A stretch of DNA of 64,000 nt from Punica granatum (lineage: Eukaryota; Streptophyta; Magnoliopsida; Myrtales; Lythraceae): assembly GCF_007655135.1 (NCBI RefSeq), contig NC_045129.1:3720001-3784000 (forward strand), read 5' to 3'. The notes beneath the pieces were generated by a model. It worked only from the letters and a program-made list of their open reading frames with translations. It had not been told where the DNA came from and made no database searches. Shown here in pieces: positions 25,701 through 37,894 of the stretch (its first letter is position 1; each line of letters opens with the position of its first letter). The position numbers were made by a program, and so were the translations under genes.

Positions 25701-27266
25701 CATTTCTGGTATGGTGGAAATCCCTCATGTTGTTCCGGATCGGTTATACAGACTGGTGGCCTCAGTCTGTAACATAAATGGCAGGCTTGATTGAACATTT
25801 AGAGGGCAAAAATAATGTCTCGGTAGACATGTAATAGTAATCGGTATGTAATGTCATATACTAGTAGTAGAATTGGTATATCTGTGGAACATGCTATTGC
25901 TTGACATGATCCTTCTTTTGTTTGGCTCGGCTCAATTAACCTTGTTTACTTCTCGGGGAAATTTCTCGACATTTGTGTTTCCGATCCCAATTCGGTAATT
26001 TATGCGCTTTGGCAGTATCTTGCGAACAGAAGTTCCCGTACAAAAGTGATCAGAGAAGCATTCAAATTAGACGAGAGAGCAATTAATCAGAAATTTTCTT
26101 TACGGAAACTGGAAAATCGAATGCATCTACAGTTCAAGAAAGGCAAAATCAAAATTCTTATAGAGTAAAGCCTGTAGCACAATCGATAGTTACTCTGCCC
26201 ACTGCTGTGTCTTTCGTGGATCGGATTAGAAACTTCCGCTCCAAGCATCATCATCAGTTCTTCTGTTGAATTAACTAGCATCTCACCTCCTTGTGTTCAC
26301 AGTACAACTGGGACGTCTGAGATCATGCTCTTCCAAGATCTGGATTTGTAAAATCCAATTTCAGTCGATCTTGCAAGCATATGCAGCAGCTCTTTCATTT
26401 TTACTTAAAACTTCTATGAGTTCTCAATCAGGATATAGGTGCCAACGATCAAGGCATATCAGTGGTGAAGACTCTGAAGTAGGATTCTTGGCAGTTCTCA
26501 CTTCCTCCATGGTGAGACGAAAGGCCAGGGTAGAAAAAAAGAATTTCCCTGCGAACATTTTACATACAGCGTTAGCAATTTGTTTTGGCTTTTTTCTTCG
26601 AGTGGGATACCATGAGGAAGCAAATTTCTACAGCATTAAAATGAGTAAAAGCCAATAACTCTCTTTCACAATCACCGGCTAAGGAATGAAAAGACAAGAC
26701 TTCCTCTCAGTCACGCTTGCAGTTCATTGAAGTATACAAACCGTTGCAACTTCTGGCGTGTATCAACAAGATATCTATCTTATAATTAAAGGGAACAAAT
26801 AAATTTACTGATTAATGATGTTATCCATTCACCAGAATGCAGTTTTAGAGATATTTTCCTTAATCATCGAGAAGCAGTGGATATAGTTCTTGGTCTGACT
26901 GTCCACAAAGAATGCATAAAATATTAACTGATAGCAATTATAAAGGAATTTGAGAATCTCGAAGAGTAGAAGCAGTAGAGAAAATGGGTTATAGCAAAGA
27001 CATCAAGCATACTTACCCCACCCCAAGACCTGCAGTTAAAGCTTCATTGCATCTGCCAAAGTGGAGACTTCCACTTTCAAGCTAGCCCCGTCTGGCATGA
27101 AGTGAACGTGCCTTCACGAAGTGGCAAATCAGCATTCACTTATGAGTATTAGATCAAAATAATGGGTAATTAAGAAGTTTGATTGCCAGCATATGCAAAG
27201 AGAGAGAGTGAGGGAGGGATGGGGAGAGGGAGGGAGTGAACAAGAAGTGGATAGTTACCGTATTCC
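25701..27266. other. Convergent 3' regions of the trihelix and PPR genes
   Basis: The first 200 bases or so are trihelix 3' UTR. Sequence left of 27267 may include PPR 3' UTR, possibly spliced, because a GGTAACT-type donor lies just after its stop codon. No coding region is supported in between. Confidence 0.45.
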
Positions 27267-29983
27267 TCAGAAAGCAGAAACACTCCGTTCTTCATCAACC
27301 TTTCCAACAGCCTCTAGTATTGAGGAGTAAGTGATGAGATCATACTCAAAGCCTTCACTTTTCATCTCCTTCATAAGCCTAGCTGCCTCCTCGAACATCC
27401 CAGCACGACTGAGACACCCAAGCACGGTATTGTAAGACACTGAATCAGGCTTAATTTTTGAACTCCTTTTCATCCTTGTGAACATCTCCATAGCTCTAGT
27501 GGGTCCACCTGATCTTGCAAGGCCATTTAAAATGATATTGTGTGAATTTAAGTCCGGGGAGCAGCCATTTTCTTCCATGGTGTGAAGCAACGAGTAAGCT
27601 TCATTTACCATCCCAGCCCTGACCATACCTGAATGAGAGAGAGAAAGAAAGATGATCAGCATGACGCCTTTCCCATTAGGCATCATAGTGGAGCGGGTAC
27701 AATTGGCATACAAATGGCTAGATATGATTTTGAGTCGCTTGCTATTAGTTGAGCTTTATTTTGCTGGTTGCAATTTTTGGCATGCATTTCTCAGCTTTGT
27801 GCTGTCCTTATTTTATTTCTCTTATTTACTATTCCCAAAATTAGTTCAAGAAAGAAAAAAAGTATACATACCTGACATGAGGGCATTATGAGCATAAACA
27901 TCAGGTTTGCATCCCATCTGCTTCATCTCATTAAAAAGATCAACTGCCTCACTGAGACGCCCACACTTTCCATTATGTTTGATCATGATAGCATATACTC
28001 TCGAGCTCAACTGCCCACAGTTCTCTCTCAATTCTAGGAATAATTCATTAGCAGCATCATATCTTTTTGCTTTCGCAAGACTGTTGATGATGCTGCAATA
28101 TGCAGCTGGGGTCGGGGGAAAACCTTTCTCATCCATCTCTTCAAGAAGTAACAGAGCCTTCTCAACTCTGTTAGTCCTGCAGAAACCATCGATGAGGATC
28201 GAATAAGTAAACGAACTTGGGGCCACTCCTTTCTCCTTCATTCTCTCGAACCATAAAGCGGCTTTAGAAGCTGGAGCTTTCGATTCGAACAAGGATTTAA
28301 TAATTGTGTTGTATGTCACAACATTTGGAGTAATTTGCATGTGCTCCATCCCATTAAAGATCTTCATAGCATCATCCAAACGTCCTGCCCTTCCCAAAAT
28401 GTTAATCAGATTGTTCATGAGGACCACATCAGCTTTACATCCTTCTCTTCTCATGTTAGAATACACATCATAGGCCTCGTCAACCTTACCAGCCTTTCCT
28501 AGCCCCTTAATCAATTCTGTGTACGTGAAAACAGTTGGAACACATCCCTTCTCCCTCATCTGTCGGAGTAAACTCAGAGCTTTTTCAACTTCACCTAACT
28601 TGAAATAGATCGACAACAGTGTTGTATATATCTTTGCTGTAGGCTCTAAACCGTTCACCTTCATCTCATCAAACAGCCTAATAGCAGAATCATCACGACC
28701 CAGCTTCGCAAATGCCGAGATAAGCGCATTATAAGTTAGTGTATCAGGGAAACAATTGCTTTCATTACACATCTCATTATAGAGCTCGTGGACCTTTTCA
28801 TGATGACCTTCTTGCATGAGCATCAGTATAACAGAATTGTATGTGCCTGCAGTGGGTTTACACTTCCGGCCCTTAACTAGGTAGAAAATTGCTAGGGCCT
28901 TATTTACCATCTTAGCCCTGCCTAATACTCTGATAATTTCAGATAATTCTGATGAACTGATAGCTGGGAGAGTTCGAACCATTTCCTGAATTGTCTTCCA
29001 CATCTCTCCAAACAATTTAGCCTCATCCAAAGAGTGGATTAAAGCCATGTAAGTAGTGAAGTCATGAGAAAAGTTCCTTCTTTTTCCAACCCACTTGAAG
29101 AATTGAATCTTCAGCCCAATCTCAACATCTACTGCAAGAACTTCGCGGACCAGCCGATGGTCCACTCTTAACTTGAGGACTTCCAGAGCTTTTTCAGCAT
29201 CAGGCCCCCACTTGAATATCTTCAAGATCCTAATAAATCTTTCATCCAAAACTCGAACTGAGGGGTCTTTTCTATAGAATTTTAAGTTTCTGGGAGAATT
29301 ACCTGTATCCTCTTGGAGGCGTGGTAACTGGAACATTTGAGCTATTTCCTTTTCTGCCAAAACAGTGGGTAGCAAAAGCATTATTCTTTCAGAAAAGTTC
29401 ATGATGGTCTCTTACCATGGCAAGCACAAGAGATTGTTTCAGGTTTATAACTTCGTGGACGGTAAAATAACCAATTTTGTTCAAACACCATAGTTCTTTG
29501 AGCAATCACAGAAAATAATCATAATACAACATATGAAACAAGAAAAGGGTAAGCTCTATTCCGCAGTTTTGTCATGATTACGTCGAACCACCTATTCGAA
29601 AAGGTCACATGCCAATGTAAGTCTCAGATGATAGCTTTTTCCCATATAGCTTCTTCACACTGCCAGATGCATATGCCAACTCCCTGCAAACTATAATCCT
29701 ACAGACCCCATCCAGTGCAGCGGCAGTCAGTTCAATCTGCTCACCCCCGAAAAGATTTATGATTTTTAGTTCCCCCTTGAGATTTAATCACTTATACTAA
29801 AGCAACAGAAAGCCATGCCGCCCACTTGTTCGCTTAAATGCCTCAAAGAGAAAACTTTACACCCAGCTAATGCTGATCATATTAACGAGCTCAAAGTTGA
29901 ACCTCACCTGTTTGTTTTATTCTCTCGCAGAGATGGGATAGAGTCGAGACAGATCTCCTCAAAGAAATTGACCCTCCGGGCAT
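27267..29983 (-). CDS. Pentatricopeptide repeat protein, At3g16010 type
   Basis: Three exons (29983-29908, 29353-27872, 27628-27267) encode 639 residues. The long middle frame has its own ATG at 29402, but a spliced upstream exon gives a better product: it begins [14 protein letters not shown], ends in ERIKQT, and joins exon 2 as EKEIAQMF, which matches the N-terminus of orthologues. An in-frame stop lies just upstream of 29983, supporting this start. The Arg/Ser-rich N-terminus fits an organelle targeting peptide. From about residue 130 the protein is a run of P-type PPR units (for example [32 protein letters not shown]), ending with [21 protein letters not shown]-type PPR proteins bind organellar RNA in a sequence-specific manner. 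At3g16010 is about the same length. Two TGGGCC motifs upstream suit a nuclear gene for an organelle protein. Confidence 0.93.
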
Positions 29984-30233
29984 TGCTCCGTGTATTGTCT
30001 GCTATTCAAAAGGGGTCCACGGATCAGATTAAGCTCACCGAGGTGGTCAGAGTCTGCTCTACAGATCAATAGGACCGGATTTCGTGGACAAAGTATCGAC
30101 CTTTATCGCGCTCTTTAGTCGTCTATGAATCGTCACCGAGAACAGCATATGACTCTCCGACAAACAGAGATCTTCGTAATAAACAAATAAAACGGTCGGC
30201 GGCCATAGATACGATTCCCCGGGAAAAATATTT

Positions 30234-30257
30234 TGGGCCTATTTATATTATTGGGCC
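30234..30257 (-). promoter_or_regulatory. Paired TGGGCC (site II) motifs upstream of the PPR gene
   Basis: TGGGCC at 30234-30239 and 30252-30257 on the + strand, about 250 bases upstream of the PPR start. Site II motifs are frequent in promoters of nuclear genes for organelle proteins. Function is inferred from motif and location. Confidence 0.5.
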
Positions 30258-31424
30258 TCAATTTCACTTTGTTTTGCATTTTGGAGCCTCGCAATTTTTC
30301 GAGGATCTCAACACGATACCTTATTGATGCCGGTTTGAGTATCAGTGTCATCCATATATTCCGGTTAGATCCAATTCATCTGTATTTCGAACTTCTGCGG
30401 ACATATGTTCCATTTCTAAAACAGGGTCGTACGAAAAATATCAAGATCGATCCACGAGATTGGATTGTGTGATTGTCGATTGTATCGGTCGGAGCAGATA
30501 AGTGATTCGATTTCACACCTTGACGCCATCCACACACAAAAAGCCATCCATAGCACACAAATTCCACCAATCCCCCCTGCAGGGCCACAGCCCCATATGG
30601 AACAACAGGCCAAGATTTCCTTGTCCACTCTATAACTCCTCCATGTCTATCAACTGGGACCATAACGTGGACAAGCAAACTGATTTCATTCGATCGATCG
30701 CATCCATTAGGACATCTGCACATTCTTGGAAGCAGTAAAGTACACCGGAAGAATTCCCTGAATCTAGGGACCTGCATTCCTTATCCTCCTATTTAAGAGC
30801 CAGACTTCATCCATGCGTAAAGTGAACACAACCCACTACACTTCCATAAAGAATTCCCAGGTAAAAAAGGCTGAACAAATGTGTTCCCCTAATTTCCCCT
30901 TGGAGAGTTGCCAAAGGCAGCAGCATAGAAGAAGTGTTCCTGCGCCACGTGAACCAGAGCAAGAGACTGACACCCGAGCCCCATCTGCCGACGTCGGTGG
31001 AGGATCAAATGGTGGTGGGTCAAAAAAGTGGTGTTCGTGCTCTCCAACGGACCATCCAGGTTCGTTCCGGTGCAGATATCATCAGTATAACTATAAATGG
31101 CCGACAGGTCGAGGTTGAGCAGTGAATATGTAGTTCAGGTTTGTACAATCAAAGCGTGCAAAAGCAAACCTAATAGTATAACCCTGTTTAACACAGTATG
31201 CGCTTATATATCTTTCGGGTCATTTCCATATATTCATGACGCAATACACAGTATTGCGTGTCATCCATTTTCCGGTACTCGAACTCTTTGATAGTACAGT
31301 GTAAGAAAGTAGAAAGCCAGAAGCCTTGTAATCGACCTTTCCTGCTTTGTCACTGTGAAAAAGAAGAAAGAGAAGGCAGAGTTCAGTTCACAGTTTTGAG
31401 GAAAGATTTAAGGTTTACTGGTAC
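30258..31424. other. Intergenic region between the PPR and LEA_2 genes
   Basis: The PPR promoter lies at the left edge and the LEA_2 3' UTR at the right edge. Short frames around 30376-30777 and 30813-31125 lack family signatures and are not called. Confidence 0.45.
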
Positions 31425-32947
31425 TCAAAATGAAGAATAAACATTCTCTGCTGATAACTGATATGATGAACCTATAGTCAAGGCACTCACCTCAGGGTGA
31501 CAGTTTTTCCGGACGAATGTTTGATTCCTTGTATTCACCAGAATCTCGCATGACACCTTTGCCTGTTAGGTCAAATTATAAGTTGGAGTAGTCAAATTCT
31601 GATATTGCAAGTAAACAAAATGAAGGTTATCTGTAATTTGCATTTCATGTCTAAAAGTTCGGCAGCACTAGCATCTGTGTGTAATTTGGAGTATGGAACT
31701 TTTAAAAACACTGCTGTTTGCAACAAACGGGACAAACACATACGCAAGCTGATGCAGAAATCATTTCATCTCAACTGTAAAAGTTCAAGCTGATGCAAAC
31801 ATGGCACGGGAAGATTACCGGAAAAAAAAAATGGTACGGGAATTTGGAATGCCAAGCTTGTGGCAGGACGAGAACAATCATTATACTGCAGAGGTCTAGC
31901 CGAGAAGATAGTCTCCCGGTTGGTGATCTGAAATAAACTCCCAAAGCAAATTCTTGGGAAATGATCAGATGGGTGATATTGGATATTGTCACCTTAAAAC
32001 CGATGATTTATACTTCTTCTCCCGGTGAAGCAATGGATTGAATTCATGTCAATTTTTGTTAGACCACTCGCATTTTGTCTCTTTTTTCTTGTTTTTTTTG
32101 TTTTCACTAAAGGCAGAACTCTTTCCATACACTTGCTTGTGATGTAGAGCAAAACTCTGCAGAAATCCACACATTCAAGAATTGCTCTACCGTCACATAA
32201 GAAGGTTGTTTTTAAGTCCTTTTCATCTAGAATATGTCAAGCCACGAAAATACGGATCATCGAGCATTTAATCACGAGCTTAAACTTTTAGATCAATCGA
32301 CTACCATCTCGAAAGTTATACCAGGTGACCAATCTGGTCTCCCATGGCCTTACCTTCAAGGGGAACTCGAGGAACAACAGGCCGAGTTGTCCTGTAATCT
32401 CAGTCACAGTGTCAAATGGTACCGTCCCCTTAGCCAAGTCCTCCAGCAAGTCGACAACGTCCGTCAATAGGTCCACACTTTCAAGCTCCAGTTCAGCATC
32501 CATGTAAGACGACCCCAGCGCCCTGACATGACCACCGTCTGACCTCATGTAACCCAGGTCCTTCCCCCTGTACCCAACCGACGCATCAAGCGTCTGGTAC
32601 CCCAGGGAGTATATGTCAGGGTTGCGGACTTTTATCGTAAGCGAAATAGACGCATCGATGAGAAGACGTGGCGACCGGTGGATCCTGACCCGGTTCAGCC
32701 TCATGCGGACGATCTTCAGGTCCGGATCAGATGGCCAGGAGATGTAGATGATCAGCGGAGATAGAATGATCATCATGATCAAGGAAGCCAAGCACAGCAT
32801 GCACCGCCGGCTAGTGGGGCGGTAAGGGAGCAGGACTACATAGTCCTGGTGGTCGTCCTGGGGTTGCGGTGGCAAAGGGGTATAGTAGAAGGGCGACGGT
32901 TGCAGTGGTGGCGGAGGCGGTGGAGGTGGCCGTTTGGAGGATGACAT
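31425..32947 (-). CDS. LEA_2 / NDR1-HIN1-like membrane protein
   Basis: Exon 1 (32947-32354, 198 codons) has a proline-rich cytosolic head (a run of eight prolines near residue 7), one membrane segment around CLASLIMMIILSPLIIYISW, then a LEA_2 fold with LTIKVRNPDIYSLGY and GYRGKDLGYM. Exon 2 starts at 31562 and continues AKVSCEILVNTRNQTFV through NCHPE, the usual C-terminal end of this group. Right after NCHPE there is a consensus donor (GAG|GTGAGT) at 31490. If it is used, the protein ends in a further exon I could not find; if not, it reads through to a TGA at 31425-31427, giving 243 residues. Proteins of this group are usually plasma-membrane anchored and linked to stress or defence. The family is clear; the last 20 or so residues are uncertain. 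Confidence 0.8.
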
Positions 32948-33205
32948 GGTGGGAGGGCGTCAGGTGGAGCTGATGGACAGAGTACAAAGTTGTAGGGAGG
33001 CCGATGAAGAAAGGTAAGTTGGTTTGATTATCTTTTGTTTGCTTCTGCTTTAATGTCTTTGTTTTGGTGTGAGGAATGATTGAGTCACATTTGTTGTTGG
33101 TTGTTTTTTATTTTTATTTTCCACCGAAAAAGAAAACATTACTTTTCTTTTGGGGTCTAAAAATTTCTTAGGGATATGACATGAATATAATTCAAAAAAC
33201 AGATC
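32948..33205. other. LEA_2 upstream region
   Basis: Probable LEA_2 5' UTR and core promoter. No other feature seen before the repeat copy that follows. Confidence 0.4.
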
Positions 33206-33478
33206 CGTTTGGTCTTGAAATTTTTTTAACTCTATTCCATTTTAACTTATCTTATCTTCAATTCAACAATATAATTATTACTTTTCTATTTTTTAAATTA
33301 TTCAATTTAATTTTTAATATTAAATTTTCTAAATTATTCATTATTTTGTCCACAATTTGACAACACAATCATTATTTTCTCTCAATTATTCATTACTTTT
33401 TCACATTTTTTCTCATAATTCAATAACGCAATCATTACAAACTAATTAAAACCAAAACTCAACTCTAAAATTGACCAC
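33206..33478 (+). repeat. AT-rich dispersed repeat, copy R6 (MITE-like)
   Basis: Same family as R1 and R2: ATCTTCAATTCAACAATATA near the left end, then CTCAATTATTCATTACTTTT, TCTCATAATTCAATAACGCA and ATTACAAACTAATTAAAACC, ending in AACTCAACTC. It lies in the shared upstream space of the divergent LEA_2 and Rab5 genes. Confidence 0.65.
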
Positions 33479-34574
33479 AATAATTTTCATGATCAGACAC
33501 AAACAAAATCTATCACATACGTGTAGCAGTCAACCCATCTGCCATGTAATTAGATTATAAAGATTTTTCTCGAAATATCCAGAAATTTTTTTCAAGGATC
33601 AATCTGACAAAACAGGAAAGAGCCATATTGATTGGATATCGAGATGCAGATTATCGGATTAAAGGAGGTAATATTTCATGTGAATTAATTGGCGAGGGAA
33701 GGCATCGATCACACAAGATAAAATCACCCGTAGATACAGAGAAAGTCATATAGCCCGTTACATACAAGACTTTCCTACATAAATGTGAAAACGAAAAGAA
33801 GTTTTCGAGAAGATCGGCCGTACCAATAATGGCAATAGGGCATCATAATGCGCGAAGCCTGGGCCACGCTAAAGTAAAGGCCCAATTAAAGTTTTGCGAG
33901 GAAAAAAAAAAGGCGATGATTGCTCAATTTGACTGTGCTCATCTACAAAGCATAGGGAAAGTTGGATTGAAATCTCCCATTGCAATGAGATATGCATATG
34001 CATCACGTCAGGACAGCTATGTCAAGAGAAAACAATTCTAAATCTGTTTTCTGATTCGACAAACATAAGAAACAGATCGACCGACAAGGAAGGACGGCCG
34101 AAGTGAGATTGTTATCTTGCAGAAAACAGATGTATTCCTTTCTTATTTACCAGGTTATAGAAAGAAAGTTCACGGGGTATCTTCTGTTTATAAAGCAAAT
34201 CGGCCCTTCGATTAATGCGTTGTGTGCATTTTAGAGTTTGTAACATGTTCGACCGTTTGAACTATTTGATGCGAGTAATGAGTCATCTCCTAAATATGAA
34301 CAAGAGACCAAGTAAAGACATCTGTGATTAATTATGTAAAATTTTAACGTTGATTCTCCTGAAGGAAATGTCAGAGCTACCAGTCCAACATATGACAGAA
34401 CTACCAGTCCTTTGTATATCTTGCAGAGGAGAGCAGAGCCATCTCCCTTTTAGCTGTTCCCAGTTGTGTTCTTGGATCATAGCAAAGATTATCGTTGTTT
34501 CCCTTGGGTGACTCTTCCCTTTGGCGTGCAATTCTCTGCCCCTTCCACATCGGTTCTATTGATCTGATCACGAT
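33479..34574. other. Upstream region of the Rab5 gene
   Basis: No coding region supported. The right part should contain the Rab5 promoter and 5' UTR; I could not place a TATA box with confidence. Confidence 0.4.
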
Positions 34575-36473
34575 ATGGCGAGGCCCGGGAACAAGATCGT
34601 TCAGTCCAAACTGGTGGGTATGTCTCACCCTTCTCATTAAATTTCTTGTTTGACTTGAACTTCTTGTGATAATGATCGGATGCCGAAATTTCTTATGGAT
34701 GAAGCTCGGTTAATGTAAACTCGCTGACATAGATGCACGCACTGAATTCTTTCGAGAAATTTTGTTTGTTCACATGATGATCCTACCCGATTTGAGAGGA
34801 ACATAACAAGGGAAACATAAAACCAAAAGATGCTGCAATATATTTCGAGAACGAAAAGTTCTGTTCTCACCAGTCATCGGTTTCCAGAATTGATGTTAGC
34901 TTGTGTCCTCTGTCCGTGGTCATGACCTTGACATAGATATCTCACAATGTTCCTCAATCGCTTTCCTAGAGTTTAATTTTGAGTTCTTACTAGGCATGGA
35001 CCTGGCTGTGATTATTATACATTATACATTCCTTCTGATTTGGCCAATGAATTCTGGAAGAAATACGATTTATTCACCTCCTTCTCACCGGTAATTCACG
35101 AACAACATACAGGAGGATTTTATTAGCTATACCGTAGTTGGCATTGCCCTTTTCCGGCTCAGATTTGATAACAATGTCCTGTTTTCCAGTACATTAGATA
35201 CTGCATCTGATTGTTCTATACTGCACACATTCCAGTCCTGATTTTAGGTGGTGTAAAACGCTTCTCCACCATATTGCAGGTGGTTCTAGGCGACATGGGA
35301 ACCGGGAAAACAAGTCTGGTACTCAGATTCGTAAAGGGCCAATTCTTCAATCACCAGGTTCGTTCTTTTTCCACTTTCGTCAGAATTTGCGTGTAATCTC
35401 CCGTACTCTGTTCAATATGCCATACACAAGACATCATTAAATTCGTAAAATATTAGGAACCAACTATCGGAGCAGCTTTCTTCACCCAAATCCTGTCTCT
35501 GACCGAAGCAACAGTGAAGTTTGATATATGGGACACCGCAGGACAGGAAAGGTACCACAGCCTGGCTCCTATGTATTATCGAGGGGCAGCGGCAGCAATA
35601 ATTGTGTACGATGTCTCAAGCACGGTATGCTTATATGTTCTTTCAGAAATTTTCTAGTGTTTTTGGATCTTAAAGTCGGGCATCGCGGCATTGGACTCCC
35701 CATATTCTCACTTTTTCAATCCATATCTTTCTCCAGGACACGTTTGTTCGTGCCAAGAAATGGGTTCAGGAAGTGCAGAGACAAGGTGAGACATTCAAAC
35801 TGGATATTAATGTACACAGACATCAGTGTTGTAACTTCTGAATGATCAAGTGCAACACCAGTGCTTCCCGATTAATCAGTACTAGGTTGTAGACTGTCCT
35901 CGACAATCATTACTGTTACTTCCATTTCGTTTAACGTCGGTCATTTGCCTCTTGCATTACAGGAAATAGGAACATGGTGATGGCACTGGTCGCCAACAAG
36001 TCGGATTTAGAGGAGAAGAGGGAAGTTCAAAATGAGGTACGAGGAGGAGTAATATCAGGCTAACAGCCCTGAAGCAGTTATTTCCCTTAGCTAACGTTAT
36101 CTACAGAGATATATATCCAGTTTATATTCACGTTTCTGCAGTTTTATCGGCCATGAATGATCACTAGTCGTAATTGCAGGACGGGGAGCAATTTGCACAA
36201 GAAAATGGGATGTTCTTCATGGAAACGTCTGCCAAGACCGCGCTAAACGTGAATGAGCTTTTCTACGAGATAGGTGAGCCTCGGAATTAACCCATAAAGA
36301 GCTAACTCGAAGAACAACTTCATTCGTGATCTCATAAACCTTATGGGATCCTTTCATTTTCACTCTTTGCAGCAAAGAGATTGGCAAAGGCCAACCCGTC
36401 AAAACCGAGCGGGATGACGCTGAACAGCGGCGCGCAAGATCGAAGGAGAAAACTTCTTTGTTGCTTAGGATAA
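34575..36473 (+). CDS. RHN1: Rab5-type small GTPase, RHN1-like (RABF2 group)
   Basis: Seven exons (34575-34613, 35280-35357, 35457-35624, 35737-35785, 35963-36036, 36180-36273, 36373-36473) join in frame to give 200 residues. All GTPase motifs are present: GDMGTGKT (17-24), T42 in the switch I segment EPTIG, WDTAGQE (64-70), NKSD (123-126) and ETSAK (151-155). The C-terminus CCLG carries the double cysteine for geranylgeranylation. [20 protein letters not shown] is diagnostic of the plant Rab5 group. The GDMGTGKT loop and the EPTIG segment are closer to tobacco RHN1 than to Arabidopsis RHA1/ARA7, which have GDVGAGKS and ESTIG. Rab5 proteins act on late endosomes and in vacuolar transport. The start is the short first exon, [13 protein letters not shown], as in the family. 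Confidence 0.93.
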
Positions 36474-37112
36474 TAATGAGCAAGTGGTTTCGAAGTCATA
36501 CCGTATACCGAGAAATAACTCTGGCTTTCTTCTTCCGTTCATGATTTGTATATAACACATCTGTTCTTGGTGTCATTTTCTGTCATGTTTCCTTACCTTC
36601 GAACTGCTGGAATCTGTAAAATACATCCGTTGCTTCCGCTTCTTCGATTGATGTGCACGACAATTACGAAATAAATCCAAGATATGGGGCCCGTATGGTT
36701 CGAGGTATGGAAACGGAAACGGAAATGGAAGGGGAATGAGATAGAATGGGATGGAATTGGAAACATAATGAAAATTTTTCGTTTCTGTTTGGTCTAAAAA
36801 TGAAATAGAGTTCAATTGCATTTAATTTACTTCTGTTTGGTTCATTACTTATGGAATCGGAATCAAATTTCAATATGATTCATAATATTTCAAGTAGAGC
36901 AACTCAATAGTTATTCATATGAACCAACGGACGCATGCAGGGCCAAACAGTAAAGGCTTGTCCAATATGGGTCGGGCCTTTAGGTCCAATTCACGGCCTC
37001 GGCCCACCCAACAATAAGCCGACTTATTCGGCGCTTATAAGTCGGCTGATGGGACCTGAGGTAGAGCGATATATATCATCAATCACTTTTACCCCCAAAA
37101 AAATAAATATAG

Positions 37113-37147
<35 letters not shown>

Positions 37148-37371
37148 CTTCTGGGCATCTCGTCCATTTTCGGTGGTTTAGAGACGTACTGAAGCTGACA
37201 CGTCAGCAAGTGCATCGAAAATTTGGTGGGATCAAAACATAAGATCCCTCCTTCACCCACTTCTGCCTTCCCTGTCGCCGATTCTCTCCTCCTCTATCTT
37301 CCTTCTCGTCTCTTTCTCTCTCTGCAAGCGGCCATCGCCGACGAGGTACCGCTTCCCGTTGATCCATCACC
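36474..37371. other. Intergenic region and SLU7 promoter
   Basis: Contains Rab5 3' UTR on the left, a purine-rich GGAAACGG-type low-complexity stretch near 36700-36760, an (AT)n tract near 37110-37145, a GGCCCA motif at 37001-37006, and a CT-rich 5' UTR just before the SLU7 start. Confidence 0.45.
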
Positions 37372-37858
37372 ATGGCTACTGCTTCAGGTACGCGTGAGGT
37401 TCTCAAATCTTCGTTTTGTTAGTTTTAAGTTATTGAGTTGAGCTTTAGGAGCTTAATTTGCTTAGATCGGAGAAGCTGTTATCCGATAAGTTTTTGATTG
37501 AAAGAGGGTGTTTCGTTGTAGTTAGGTTATGGGCAAGATTCGTCCTGGGTTTGCCCAATCAGATTAGTGGGTCGTGATGTTTGTGCCGATAGACAATCTG
37601 TCGACCTAATTTCCGCTTTTTTCTAACCTTCAATTGAATTGAAGTTCCTCGACTAATTTGGCTTGCATATGTTCCATAAATTTCTCGGAAAAGGTTTGAG
37701 CTTGGGCTGCAACAGTGATTATTCTTTTCCTCCTGTTTGAGAGTGTAGGAAATACAAGATTGATTGGTGAGGCTGTACAGAGTGAAAACTGGAAAAATTG
37801 AAACTGTTTCCAAAATCATTAGTTGATGTCTTCTGTGAAGAAATTAAGGATTCACAAC

Positions 37859-37894
<36 letters not shown>

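Noticed and set aside
27846..29402. PPR gene starting at the ATG at 29402
   Set aside because: The first 16 codons do not fit the family, and an upstream exon with matching phase restores the conserved N-terminus.
29590..29815. Minus-strand open stretch of about 60 codons (ending SSETYIGM) upstream of the long PPR frame
   Set aside because: It lies inside PPR intron 1 once the first exon is placed, starts after a stop codon, and matches no family I recognise. It is probably chance.
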